DNA from: Gammaproteobacteria bacterium
Lineage (GTDB): Bacteria; Pseudomonadota; Gammaproteobacteria; Pseudomonadales; Pseudohongiellaceae
Direction of reading: 5' to 3'
Assembly: GCA_947457195.1 (NCBI GenBank)
Contig: CANGUU010000004.1
Span: forward strand, 44,365 to 108,364
DNA length: 64,000 nt
A model generated the notes under the pieces. The model was not told where the DNA came from. It worked only from the letters and a program-made list of their open reading frames with translations, and did not search any database. The position numbers and the translations under genes are program-made. Shown one piece after another: positions 49,161 through 57,397 of the stretch. Within the stretch, counting starts at the first letter, position 1; every line of letters starts with the position of its first letter.

Positions 49161-50711
49161 TCAAAGCACCAGCTGCGACTTCTGCCGCAACAGCGACAGA
49201 AAGTCGCCGTGCAGCATGCAGGCTCGCGCCAGGTGTTGGTGTTTTTTGGTGAGGAATGCAGCTTGCTGGTCGAGCTGGTTGCGATCCCATGCCGAGGCCA
49301 GTCGCGCAAATGCCGGGCGCTCGAAGAAGTGCACGCCATCGCCCACCGACAGCCAACTGGGTGCGGTGAACATCTGCAGCGGCAGCATGTCGGCGTCGAA
49401 CAGAGGAATCTCCTTCCACAGGCGCTGCTTTTCCCTCAGTGAATCCATCATCACCGTCTTCTTGCGGAAATCCTGCCAAAAGGGCGAATCACTGCGGCGG
49501 GTCAGGTAATGCAGGTAGAGGAATTCCGGTACCGGCTCGATGACGAGGCGGGCGCGCTGATTGAAGTAGTCGGCGAGTTCTGGAGTGAGGTGGGTGATGG
49601 CACCTGACTTGAGGAAGTTGATCAGATTCTTGCTGAAGGTCCAGATGGACGTGGCCTCCAGCGGCTCGACGAAGTGCTGGGAAAGCCCGACCCCATAGCA
49701 ATTCTTCACCACGGTGTTCTCGAATGTACCGGCGCTGAACTTGAAGACCTTGGGTGGATCGATCGGGTGCCCCAGCAGGGTTTCGACTTCCTGCCTGGCT
49801 TGCTCCTCGTTGATGTAGGACGAATCGAACACATAGCCACAGCCATAGCGGTTCTGCACGGGAATACGCCACATCCAGCCATACTTCATGGCCGTGGCCT
49901 CCGTGTACGGCGGGAAATTGCGGCCGTCATGCGGAACGAAGAAAGGCAGTGCCGTGTCGAGCGGCAGGTGCTGTTTGTAATCGATCCATTTCTGACCGAA
50001 GTGCTTGCCGAGCAGCAGTCTCGCAAAGCCGGAGCAGTCAAACACAAAGTCACAAGGAACCACGCCGCCACCTTGCAGATGAATGCCCGTGATGTTGCCA
50101 CCGTCGTCCGTGCTGACGTGGGAAAACCGACCCTCCACACGACTGATGCGCCGCTGCTGTCTTGACAGCCGTCCCAAAAACGCAGCCAGCAGACGTGCAT
50201 CGAAATGCAGTGCAAAGTTGCCGAGGTGCTGGACGGCTGCAATGGGGTCGCGGTAGTCGTTCAGCAGCACGTCGTTGAGATCATTGAGAACGAAGGGCAC
50301 CTTCCACTCGTCGGCCAGACGTGCATAGAAGTTGACGGTATCGAGATGCACCCCCTTGCCGACGAGATGGGTCACCAGTTTGTTGTAGCGGAAATTGTCG
50401 TCAAAGGCCCACTCCTCCAACTCGGTCTTGGCGGCGAAGTCGTGGAAGTACGAGGTGCCGTCACCGTTCCAGTTGGTGAAACGGATACCGATCTTGAGGG
50501 TGGCGCTGCACTCCCGCACGAGGGCCGAAACCGGAATTCGCAGGAAATCGATGAGCTCCACAAAGTGCGGCACCGTTCCCTCACCCGCGCCGAGGATGCC
50601 TATCTCTTCGCTCTCCACCAGGGTGATATCGAGCTCCGGATGGAATTCGCGAGTCAGCAGCGCGGTGAGCCAGCCAGCGGTTCCCCCTCCCAGAACAACG
50701 ATCTTCTTCAT
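49161..50711 (-). CDS. Flavin-dependent halogenase (tryptophan halogenase family)
   Basis: 516 residues with AAGGAG ten bases before the ATG. The flavin loop GGGTAGWL is at residues 8-15. Lys73 (in SATLKIGIRF) matches the catalytic lysine of PrnA, the family motif WxWxIP is WMWRIP (279-284), and Glu352 (VEPLEATSIW) matches the PrnA glutamate. All residues thought needed for chlorination or bromination through HOX are therefore present. The substrate is unknown; relatives beside TonB-dependent receptors are common in Xanthomonadales and Caulobacterales. No flavin reductase is adjacent. It is 27 bases downstream of the 2OG oxygenase, probably one transcript. Confidence 0.9.
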   Translation of the reverse strand: MKKIVVLGGGTAGWLTALLTREFHPELDITLVESEEIGILGAGEGTVPHFVELIDFLRIPVSALVRECSATLKIGIRFTNWNGDGTSYFHDFAAKTELEEWAFDDNFRYNKLVTHLVGKGVHLDTVNFYARLADEWKVPFVLNDLNDVLLNDYRDPIAAVQHLGNFALHFDARLLAAFLGRLSRQQRRISRVEGRFSHVSTDDGGNITGIHLQGGGVVPCDFVFDCSGFARLLLGKHFGQKWIDYKQHLPLDTALPFFVPHDGRNFPPYTEATAMKYGWMWRIPVQNRYGCGYVFDSSYINEEQARQEVETLLGHPIDPPKVFKFSAGTFENTVVKNCYGVGLSQHFVEPLEATSIWTFSKNLINFLKSGAITHLTPELADYFNQRARLVIEPVPEFLYLHYLTRRSDSPFWQDFRKKTVMMDSLREKQRLWKEIPLFDADMLPLQMFTAPSWLSVGDGVHFFERPAFARLASAWDRNQLDQQAAFLTKKHQHLARACMLHGDFLSLLRQKSQLVL

Positions 50712-50738
50712 GAATTGCCCGCTCCTTGCGTGCAGTGC

Positions 50739-51383
50739 TCAGGTCGGAGCGGGCTTGCCGCTACGCAGCTGCCGCTCCTTGTACTCGGCCAGGGTGTAAG
50801 TACTGAACCAGCCGGTGATGATGTACTTCTCTTCGGTCGCCGACACCTCACCTCGGTGGGTATGGGTCCATTCCGCCGGCCAGACCAATGTGAGGCCTTT
50901 TTCGGCCTTGATTCGCAGATTCTGATGCAGGAACAGCGTGCCACCACCTTCTTCCACCGTATTGAGATAGGTCATGAAGGCGAGATGCCGGCGAGCAATG
51001 AGTTCACTGCGGTTGTCGCGCTCGAAGTGCCAGACCTTGTAGCCACCCCCGGGCCGGTAATGCTGGATGGCCATGGGTTCGATGACGCCCCACGGGACGA
51101 GCTTGTTGCTGAACGGGTAGCGGGCAATGTACTCACGCGTGACTGCCGCGAGTTTGCGCAGGTAGCGCCCCGCCAGCTCGCAGGCAGGCAGGGTGACGTC
51201 GGTACTGTCCTTGGCGCTCTTGTCGACCCTGCCACCGCCATCAGACCCCGACATGAGTCCATCATGCTTGTCGTCGGAGCTGCGATGGTAGTCGATGAGC
51301 GCTTCGCACAACGCGTCGTCGTCGAGGTACCAGCCTGCTATGAAGGGATCGGGTGAGCTCAGGTTCAGCGGGCGAAACGACAT
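50739..51383 (-). CDS. 2-oxoglutarate/Fe(II)-dependent oxygenase
   Basis: 214 residues from the ATG at 51383; a TTG at 51440 would extend it. The double-stranded beta-helix core shows MAIQHYRPGGGYKVWHFE (first His and Glu, an HxE), then HLAFMTYLNTVEEGGGTLFLHQ, and the distal EWTHTHRGEV with the third ligand His and KYIITGWFS. This spacing fits the prolyl-hydroxylase-like group, in which HxE in place of HxD occurs. Such enzymes hydroxylate free amino acids, peptides or small molecules. Coupled to the halogenase, it may act on the same substrate (inference). Confidence 0.8.
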   Translation of the reverse strand: MSFRPLNLSSPDPFIAGWYLDDDALCEALIDYHRSSDDKHDGLMSGSDGGGRVDKSAKDSTDVTLPACELAGRYLRKLAAVTREYIARYPFSNKLVPWGVIEPMAIQHYRPGGGYKVWHFERDNRSELIARRHLAFMTYLNTVEEGGGTLFLHQNLRIKAEKGLTLVWPAEWTHTHRGEVSATEEKYIITGWFSTYTLAEYKERQLRSGKPAPT

Positions 51384-51850
51384 GGGGTGTTCAGTGGTGG
51401 GCGAGTTGATCGGCAGTATGGTGGTACTTGCAACCTGCAAATTGCCAGTCCAACGGCATGCCAGAAAAATACATGTTTGTGCCGGAAAATGCTATTCACG
51501 TTCTTTTTTGCTCGGCCCACACTACAAAGCAAAACAAGCCCGAGCCAGTTCGCTGGATGTCTGGAATCGCAGACAAAAAATACTCGGAAATCTTATCGCA
51601 GTTGGGGAAATTCTTACCGGAATCCGGTGTTCTCTGTCCACGCCAAGGGGTGTGCTGTTGCCAAGCTTTTTTAGGCTGCGACAGCAGAAGGGCTCTCTTT
51701 TGCCTGTTTTGCAGGACCCGGCGTCAATTGGATGTCGAGCGTGTCATGGCGCGGTTCGGGACGACCGATAGAGTCGTTAGATGGATCCCGCCAAATCGGA
51801 AAAAAGAATTGGCAACACTGTCAGTCAACTCGCGGTGAGATGCAATAAAC
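51384..51850 (+). other. Intergenic region between 2OG oxygenase and LysR regulator
   Basis: 467 bases with no convincing gene; small frames here lack coding character. It is more AT-rich than the flanks (T6 at 51514-51519; AAAAATACATG near 51466). It should hold the divergent promoters. A minus-strand CATACT (51420-51415) is a possible -10 for the oxygenase gene. No clear promoter was found for the LysR gene. Confidence 0.4.
51428..51440 (+). promoter_or_regulatory. Candidate LysR-type operator (T-N11-A)
   Basis: TTGCAACCTGCAA, a 13-base dyad with perfect TTGCA/TGCAA arms, fits the T-N11-A consensus of LysR-type regulators. It lies 45 bases before the oxygenase start, over its likely -35 region, and faces a divergent LysR gene. 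Confidence 0.45.
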
Positions 51851-52768
51851 ATGAGGTTCAAACGGCTCGATCTCAATTTGTTGGTGGTACTTGATGCTTT
51901 GCTGCGCGAGCACAGCGTGTCTCGTGCGGCAGAGCAGCTGAACCTGAGCCAGCCCGCGGTCAGTTCGGCGCTCAGTCGCCTGCGTGAGTACTTCAACGAC
52001 GACATCCTCGTCATGCATGGCAAGAAGATGCTGCCGACGGCGCATGCACTCAGCATATCGCCCCTCGTGCAGCGGACTCTCGCCGACATCAACGACCTGA
52101 TAGCAGCGTCGACGATCTTCGAGCCAGCGACGTCGCAACGTGTTTTTCGTCTGGCTGCGCCTGACCATCTCCTGCTTACATTCCTTCTGCCCTTGGTGGC
52201 GGAGCTGGAGCGCAGTGCTCCCGGGCTCCGATTCGATGTTCGCCACCTCACCCCGGATTCCGCACGGGCGCTCGACAGTGGTGAATTGGATGTTTTACTG
52301 GTTCAGCAGGCGCGCGCGCGACCTGATCATCCGCAGCGGTTGGTGTTCGAGCACGGCTACGTATGCCTCGGCTGCGCGCGTAATCCCCTGTTCTCTACGG
52401 CCCTGTCAGAGGCTGGTCTTCCCGCACAGTCGGCGCTGGTTGCAGCGGCGGAGCAGGCGTCCTCGCTGGGGGATGGAGTTTGGCAGGAAATCAATCGATG
52501 CTGGAAAGTCGATCTGCTGCCGTACTCCCTCCTGGAGGTGCTATGGATGTTGCCGGGTTCGCAGCGCATCGCGGTGACCACCGAGCAGGTGGCGAGTGCA
52601 ATGACCTCGCGTCTGCCGCTGGCTACGCTGCCTCTGCCGCTGGCGGTGCCACCGCTGCGCGAAGTGCTTCAGTACCACAGTGCCCGTCACAGTGATGGTG
52701 GGGTCCAGTGGCTGGTGGCGCAGCTACTGCGCCACGCTGCGGCTGGAAGCACAGCTGCGGCTGCCTAA
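51851..52768 (+). CDS. LysR-family transcriptional regulator (NodD-like)
   Basis: 305 residues. The N-terminal winged helix-turn-helix is at about 6-65 (LDLNLLVVLDALLREHSVSRAAEQLNLSQPAVSSALSRLR in pieces), followed by a LysR substrate domain. The pattern RLDLNLL at the start and KKMLPTAHA in the wing place it near the NodD/NahR branch, whose members sense aromatic or phenolic molecules. The effector is not known. It is divergent from the oxygenase-halogenase pair and its stop overlaps that of the convergent ankyrin gene by two bases. Confidence 0.9.
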   Translation: MRFKRLDLNLLVVLDALLREHSVSRAAEQLNLSQPAVSSALSRLREYFNDDILVMHGKKMLPTAHALSISPLVQRTLADINDLIAASTIFEPATSQRVFRLAAPDHLLLTFLLPLVAELERSAPGLRFDVRHLTPDSARALDSGELDVLLVQQARARPDHPQRLVFEHGYVCLGCARNPLFSTALSEAGLPAQSALVAAAEQASSLGDGVWQEINRCWKVDLLPYSLLEVLWMLPGSQRIAVTTEQVASAMTSRLPLATLPLPLAVPPLREVLQYHSARHSDGGVQWLVAQLLRHAAAGSTAAAA

Positions 52769-54531
52769 TTGCCCTGGCCAAAGCTGCCGAACGGATCAGC
52801 GCCGCCGTCGCCCTTGGGGGCGGGGGCTTCCGTATTCTTCACTTCCAACCCGGAAAAATTGGCCACATCATCGACCTGATGTCCGGTCTGGCGGGCACGC
52901 GCTTCGACGATGGTGATCGGCAGGGCAGCACGCGGGTCCATGTCGGTCGCAGCGCAGGTGAAGCCTCGCAAGGTGCACTCCGAGGTGGTGTGCGCAATGC
53001 CGCGCTCCTTCATGATGCCCAGCATCAGGTTGTAGGCGTCTTCGTTGAATACGATGGCATTGTTTGGTCGGAAGGTGCCGACGCCGATTGCATAGTCGAT
53101 CGGCATCAAGGGTTCAATGCTCGCGCCGAAGGCGCCGTCGTTTTTCTTGCCTAGATCGTAGGCACCGAGGTCTGCGCCTTGGTCGATGAGGTACTGGATG
53201 ATCGGTACTTCACCCAGATTGCCAGCCACCATGAGCGGGGAGATGCCATAGTTGTCCTGCCAGTTCACGTCGCTGCCCATGTCCACCAGGATCTTGACGA
53301 TTTCAAGACGCTCTTCTCGGGTACGCTCTTTGTGGAACCCGTGTACCCAGCCCAAGCCGGCGGCGGCGGCAAGCGTGGTTTCGTTGTCGCTCGACTTGAT
53401 ATGAGGATCGGCGCCGTAATCAAGCAACAAGCGTACAAGTTCGAGATCGCCCGAGAATGCGGCGCGCATGATGGCGGTCGCAAAAACGATGCGCGGTGAG
53501 CCGCCTCGCATGCGGGCCATCGGGGTGTTGTTGACCACCCAGTTCGGGTTCGCACCACGATCGAGTAGTTTCTTGATAAGTGGCAGGGGATCTTCGGTGA
53601 TCACCCAGGGAAAGTTGGGGGCGGTTTCCATGTTGCGGCGGTCGACTGCCCAGAAGAGCGGGGTGAAGCGCTGGGCATCAGCCTGGTTGATGTCGATGCC
53701 GGCCTCGATCAGGTAGTCGGCTATGGCGTAGCCGCCATTGAAGAGCGCAAGCCCGAGCGCATTCTTGCCGTCGGCAGCCAAGGCGTTGATATCAGCGCCG
53801 GCCTCCACCAGCAATTTCACACTCTCGAGGTGGCCATCGCGCGCGGCGATGAGCAGCGGAGTCAATTCGCCACTGGCATACACCACAGCGCCGACCTCCT
53901 CCGGTCTGCGTTCCCGTGGCAGCGCGCCTGCAAAGCCGCGACCCGTGTCCGGTGGCACATAGACGGAGCGAGCTTCCACATTGGCGCCAGCGGCGATGAG
54001 CAGGTGCGCAACGTCCACCTGGTTCTGGGCCACGGCCCACATGAGTGGTGTCGTCTTGCCCCAACCTTCGGCGGCGTTTACGTCTGCCCCGGCGTCCATG
54101 AGTGTCTTTACGGCGGCAGCGACGCCGGTACGCGCAGCGAGCATCAGAGGCGTGTCGCCCGTGGCGCTCACCGTCTGGTTGGGATCAGCGCCCGCCTTAA
54201 GCAGCAGGTTCAGCATCTGCTCACTGCCGTTGATGGCAGCGGACAGGATGGGGGGCGCGCCGACCCGGTTGCGTGCCGAGGCATCAGCACCGGCGTCGAT
54301 GAGCAGCTTGGCCATCTCGAGGTCGTCGGCCTGGGAGGCAAAGTGCAGCGCGGTCGTGCCGTCGACCTGCGGCTCATTCACATCGAGCTTTTCAAGCAGT
54401 AAACCCCGCACGGTCTCGAGATCATTTTTTTGTGCGGCATCGGCGATGGGCCCTGCGTAGGCCGCAGAAAAACCCGCGCAAACGAATAACTGCGTCACCA
54501 TGGTAGTGATCAGTGATTTGCGAAATTGCAT
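52765..54531 (-). CDS. Exported ankyrin-repeat protein
   Basis: 588 residues from the ATG at 54531, with AGGAG seven bases before it. A signal peptide (about 1-26, AAYAGP) sends it to the periplasm. About ten ankyrin repeats follow (typical: GTTALHFASQADDLEMAKLLIDAGAD; ELTPLLIAARDGHLESVKLLVEAGAD, shown in short forms), interrupted by a Pro/Arg insertion near 190-215. The last ~100 residues, after the repeats, carry two cysteines (ECTLRGFTCAA) and a Gly-rich end. It is a binding scaffold of unknown partner, perhaps for the divergently encoded DUF1592 protein. Bacterial ankyrin proteins with signal peptides are a minority. Confidence 0.85.
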   Translation of the reverse strand: MQFRKSLITTMVTQLFVCAGFSAAYAGPIADAAQKNDLETVRGLLLEKLDVNEPQVDGTTALHFASQADDLEMAKLLIDAGADASARNRVGAPPILSAAINGSEQMLNLLLKAGADPNQTVSATGDTPLMLAARTGVAAAVKTLMDAGADVNAAEGWGKTTPLMWAVAQNQVDVAHLLIAAGANVEARSVYVPPDTGRGFAGALPRERRPEEVGAVVYASGELTPLLIAARDGHLESVKLLVEAGADINALAADGKNALGLALFNGGYAIADYLIEAGIDINQADAQRFTPLFWAVDRRNMETAPNFPWVITEDPLPLIKKLLDRGANPNWVVNNTPMARMRGGSPRIVFATAIMRAAFSGDLELVRLLLDYGADPHIKSSDNETTLAAAAGLGWVHGFHKERTREERLEIVKILVDMGSDVNWQDNYGISPLMVAGNLGEVPIIQYLIDQGADLGAYDLGKKNDGAFGASIEPLMPIDYAIGVGTFRPNNAIVFNEDAYNLMLGIMKERGIAHTTSECTLRGFTCAATDMDPRAALPITIVEARARQTGHQVDDVANFSGLEVKNTEAPAPKGDGGADPFGSFGQGN

Positions 54532-54693
54532 GGAACAGCTCCTGTTTTGGAAAGCGTAAATGGGATGTTCATCGTCGCGCGCGAGCGCTCGGCTTTGGTG
54601 CCGTACTGTGCCGGAATCGTACCTCAAGACACAAGGCGCTCGTTTATTCGCGTTTTGTCGGGTGCCCCGTCGACTTCCATAAACACAAAAGAA

Positions 54694-54723
54694 TTGACTC
54701 ATTTGGACCGTGCCACCTAGGAT
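54694..54723 (+). promoter_or_regulatory. Probable promoter of the DUF1592-DUF1552-cytochrome group
   Basis: TTGACT at 54694-54699 and TAGGAT at 54718-54723, spacer 18 bases. The -35 matches 5 of 6 and the -10 matches 4 of 6. Transcription would start near 54730, giving a leader of about 180 bases. Confidence 0.5.
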
Positions 54724-54832
54724 CACGCCGCACTCGGTAATTAGCAGGTTCTTCGTACCAGTCGGTTCGGCAAGCCACCTGCGCGAAGCGGATCGAGTCG
54801 CTGCGAATCGCACTCGCAGAAAATCATCAAAA

Positions 54833-54845
54833 CCGAACGGTTCGG
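54833..54845 (+). promoter_or_regulatory. 13-base palindrome in the DUF1592 gene leader
   Basis: CCGAAC-G-GTTCGG is a perfect inverted repeat with 6-base arms, about 105 bases after the predicted transcription start and 68 bases before the start codon. It could bind a LacI- or TetR-type dimer or be fortuitous. Confidence 0.35.
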
Positions 54846-54912
54846 GCTCAGCGCTCAAGCGTCCCGAAGCGTCGGTCACAAGCGGCAGGCAGTCAGGCAA
54901 GAGGGGGTTCGA

Positions 54913-57318
54913 ATGAAGGTGCAGTCCAGAGCGGCGCGCGGTTTGCTGGTAGCAGTGACGGTGGGTGCGAGTTTCGTTGCCCAAGCCCAGTCAGGCTCTG
55001 AAGCCGCCCAGAAGCAGGCGCTGAAACAGTACTGCGGCGAGTGCCACAACCCCGATGACTACGCCGGTGGTCTGGATATCGAGAGCATTCTCGATGCGCC
55101 CGTCCACGAGCATGCTGCCGAGTGGGAGCGAGCCATCCGTCGTCTGCGTGCTGGCGTCATGCCGCCCCCGGGCAAGGAGCGGCCACCGCGCAGTGACTAC
55201 ATGGCTATGACTGAATGGCTGGAAACCTCCATCGATCAGACCGCTCCGGTCAACCCGGGTTCCGTGGTCCTGCACCGTTTGAATCGCACCGAATATGCCA
55301 ATGCCGTCCGTGATCTGCTCGGGCTCGACATTGACGTGTCCTCCTTGCTGCCAGCCGATACCTCAGCGCGTGGTTTTGACAATATCGCCGGGTCCCTCAC
55401 CCTGTCGCCAACCCTTCTGGAAGCCTATGCCACCGCAGCCGCGCGCGTATCGAAAATGGCGGTCGGATTCTGGAACACGCCAACCGAAGCCACCTACATC
55501 GAGCACGGCGACGCTTCGCAGAACTACCAGCTGGAAGGTATGCCGATCGGCACGCGCGGTGGCATGGCCGTTCGCCACAACTTTCTCGCCGACGGCAACT
55601 ACACGTTCCACATCCAGAACTTCGGCGTGGGGGCGTTCATTCCTGGTGAGGAGTTGGAGCTCAGCATCGATGGCGAAAGGGTGCAGCTCTTCAAGTACGA
55701 GAACATGGGCCTCAACGTCGGCATGGGGGGCGATCGTGATGGTTCGCTGGATGTGACGCTGCCGGTCAAGGCCGGTACCCGGCTGGTCGGCGCCACCTTC
55801 ATCGAAACCGATTACCGTCCCCCACTGGATCTGGTGCGCCAGTACGACCGCAAGTCCATCGAGAACGAGAAGATGCCGCAGGTGCAGTACCCACCCGTGA
55901 TTGGTCTGCTGAAGATTTCCGGTCCCTTCGATGCAACTCGCCCCGAAGATTCTCCGAGCGTCCAGAAAGTCATGACCTGCCGTCCCGCCAGCACCGACGA
56001 ATTCGATCGCTGCGCGCGCCAGATTCTGTCGCCGCTGGTAACCAAGGCTTACCGGCGGCCCATGAAGGCCGATGACCTCGACGTACTCATGGATTTCTTC
56101 CATACCGGCGTGCAGAAGGGTGGCTTCGCAGAGGGCATCGAGCTGGCACTTCGCCGCCTGCTGGCCGACCCGGAGTTTCTCGTGCGCCTGGAAGTAGAGC
56201 CCGAGGACGTCAAGCCCGGTGAGTCCTACCGCATCGCCGATCTGGAGCTCGCCTCGCGCCTGTCGTTTTTCCTGTGGAGCAGCATACCCGACGAAGAGCT
56301 GCTGCAGCTGGCCAGCGAAAACAAGTTGAGTGATCCACAGGTACTGGAACAGCAGGTCAAGCGCATGCTGGCGGATCCGCGCTCACAGGCACTCGTCACC
56401 AATTTCGGTCAGCAGTACCTGTACCTGCGCAATTTGCCGACCACCGCTCCGGACGGTATCTTCTACCCCAACTGGGACAACGAACTGCGCGTCAGCTTCC
56501 AGCGAGAGTCGGAGTTGTTCTGGGAGAGCATCATTCGCGAGGATCGCAGCCTGCTGGATCTCATTGACGGCAACTACACCTTCCTGAACGAGCGGCTGGC
56601 CAAGCACTACGACATTCCGAATGTCTTTGGCTCGCACTACCGTCGCGTCGAACTGGCCCCGGAGTTCGACCATCGTCGCGGCATTCTCGGCAAGGGCAGC
56701 TTCCTGGCCATGACCTTCACCCAGAATTTCCGCACGTCGCCGGTCAAGCGTGGCGTGTGGGTGCTGGAAAACATTCTTGGTACCGTGCCTCCGGAGCCGC
56801 CGCCGAATGTGCCGGCACTGGAAGATACTACCGGTGGCGAGCTGGTGATCAAAACCCTGCGTGACCAGATGACCCTGCATCGTGCCGATCCGACCTGTGC
56901 TTCTTGCCACCGCATGATGGACCCCATCGGCTTCGTGCTGGAAAACTTCGACGCCGACGGTAGCTGGCGAGTCGCCGAAGGCCATCCCCGTAAAGGCGAT
57001 GGGCTAGCCGTACCGCTCGACACCAAGGTGGAACTGTGGGATGGCACTGAGGCCAACAGCGTGGCCGACCTGCGCAACACACTCAAGTCATATGCCCCGC
57101 AGTTCTCCCGCTTCATGACAGAGAAACTGCTCAGCTATGCGATGGGACGCGGCACGGAGTACTACGACATGCCGGTCGTGCGGCGCATCGTCAAGGATTC
57201 TGAAGCATCGCAGTACCGCTTCTCCGACGTGCTGCTGAACATCGTGCTGAGCGAGCCGTTCCAGATGCGCGTCAAGGAAGTACCGGACGCCGCGCAAACC
57301 ACAGCGTCCCTCGAATGA
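54913..57318 (+). CDS. DUF1592-type dihaem exported protein
   Basis: 801 residues with GAGGGGG before the ATG. A signal peptide (about 1-26) leads to a cytochrome-c-like segment with CGECH (41-45). Then come the DUF1587 block (VVLHRLNRTEYANAVRDLLGL, about 120-140), a carbohydrate-binding-like middle (about 190-310), DUF1595, DUF1592 (LASRLSFFLWSSIPDEEL near 445), DUF1588 (RRGILGKGSFLAMTF near 590) and DUF1585 at the end. A second haem site CASCH (662-666) lies in CASCHRMMDPIGFVLENFD, the DUF1588/1585 hallmark. Function is unknown in all organisms I know of, though these proteins pair with DUF1552 genes, as here. Confidence 0.88.
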   Translation: MKVQSRAARGLLVAVTVGASFVAQAQSGSEAAQKQALKQYCGECHNPDDYAGGLDIESILDAPVHEHAAEWERAIRRLRAGVMPPPGKERPPRSDYMAMTEWLETSIDQTAPVNPGSVVLHRLNRTEYANAVRDLLGLDIDVSSLLPADTSARGFDNIAGSLTLSPTLLEAYATAAARVSKMAVGFWNTPTEATYIEHGDASQNYQLEGMPIGTRGGMAVRHNFLADGNYTFHIQNFGVGAFIPGEELELSIDGERVQLFKYENMGLNVGMGGDRDGSLDVTLPVKAGTRLVGATFIETDYRPPLDLVRQYDRKSIENEKMPQVQYPPVIGLLKISGPFDATRPEDSPSVQKVMTCRPASTDEFDRCARQILSPLVTKAYRRPMKADDLDVLMDFFHTGVQKGGFAEGIELALRRLLADPEFLVRLEVEPEDVKPGESYRIADLELASRLSFFLWSSIPDEELLQLASENKLSDPQVLEQQVKRMLADPRSQALVTNFGQQYLYLRNLPTTAPDGIFYPNWDNELRVSFQRESELFWESIIREDRSLLDLIDGNYTFLNERLAKHYDIPNVFGSHYRRVELAPEFDHRRGILGKGSFLAMTFTQNFRTSPVKRGVWVLENILGTVPPEPPPNVPALEDTTGGELVIKTLRDQMTLHRADPTCASCHRMMDPIGFVLENFDADGSWRVAEGHPRKGDGLAVPLDTKVELWDGTEANSVADLRNTLKSYAPQFSRFMTEKLLSYAMGRGTEYYDMPVVRRIVKDSEASQYRFSDVLLNIVLSEPFQMRVKEVPDAAQTTASLE

Positions 57319-57397
57319 AATACTCAGTCCGATATTCCAGTGGTTCCACGTTTTCAATGCACCATATGCTGCCGTTCAACCTGGGGGGGAAGCAGTC

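Larger units (their letters stand above)
54532..54912 (+). other. Divergent regulatory region between ankyrin and DUF1592 genes
   Basis: 381 bases with no gene visible. It holds the promoter at 54694-54723 and the palindrome at 54833-54845, plus a matching half-site GGTTCGG at 54764-54770. I see no clear promoter for the ankyrin gene. Confidence 0.5.

Noticed and set aside
50739..51383. HxE instead of HxD in the 2OG oxygenase as a lost metal site
   Set aside because: Glu can be the acidic ligand and the same motif occurs in this oxygenase group; the distal His is present, so it is not evidence of inactivation.
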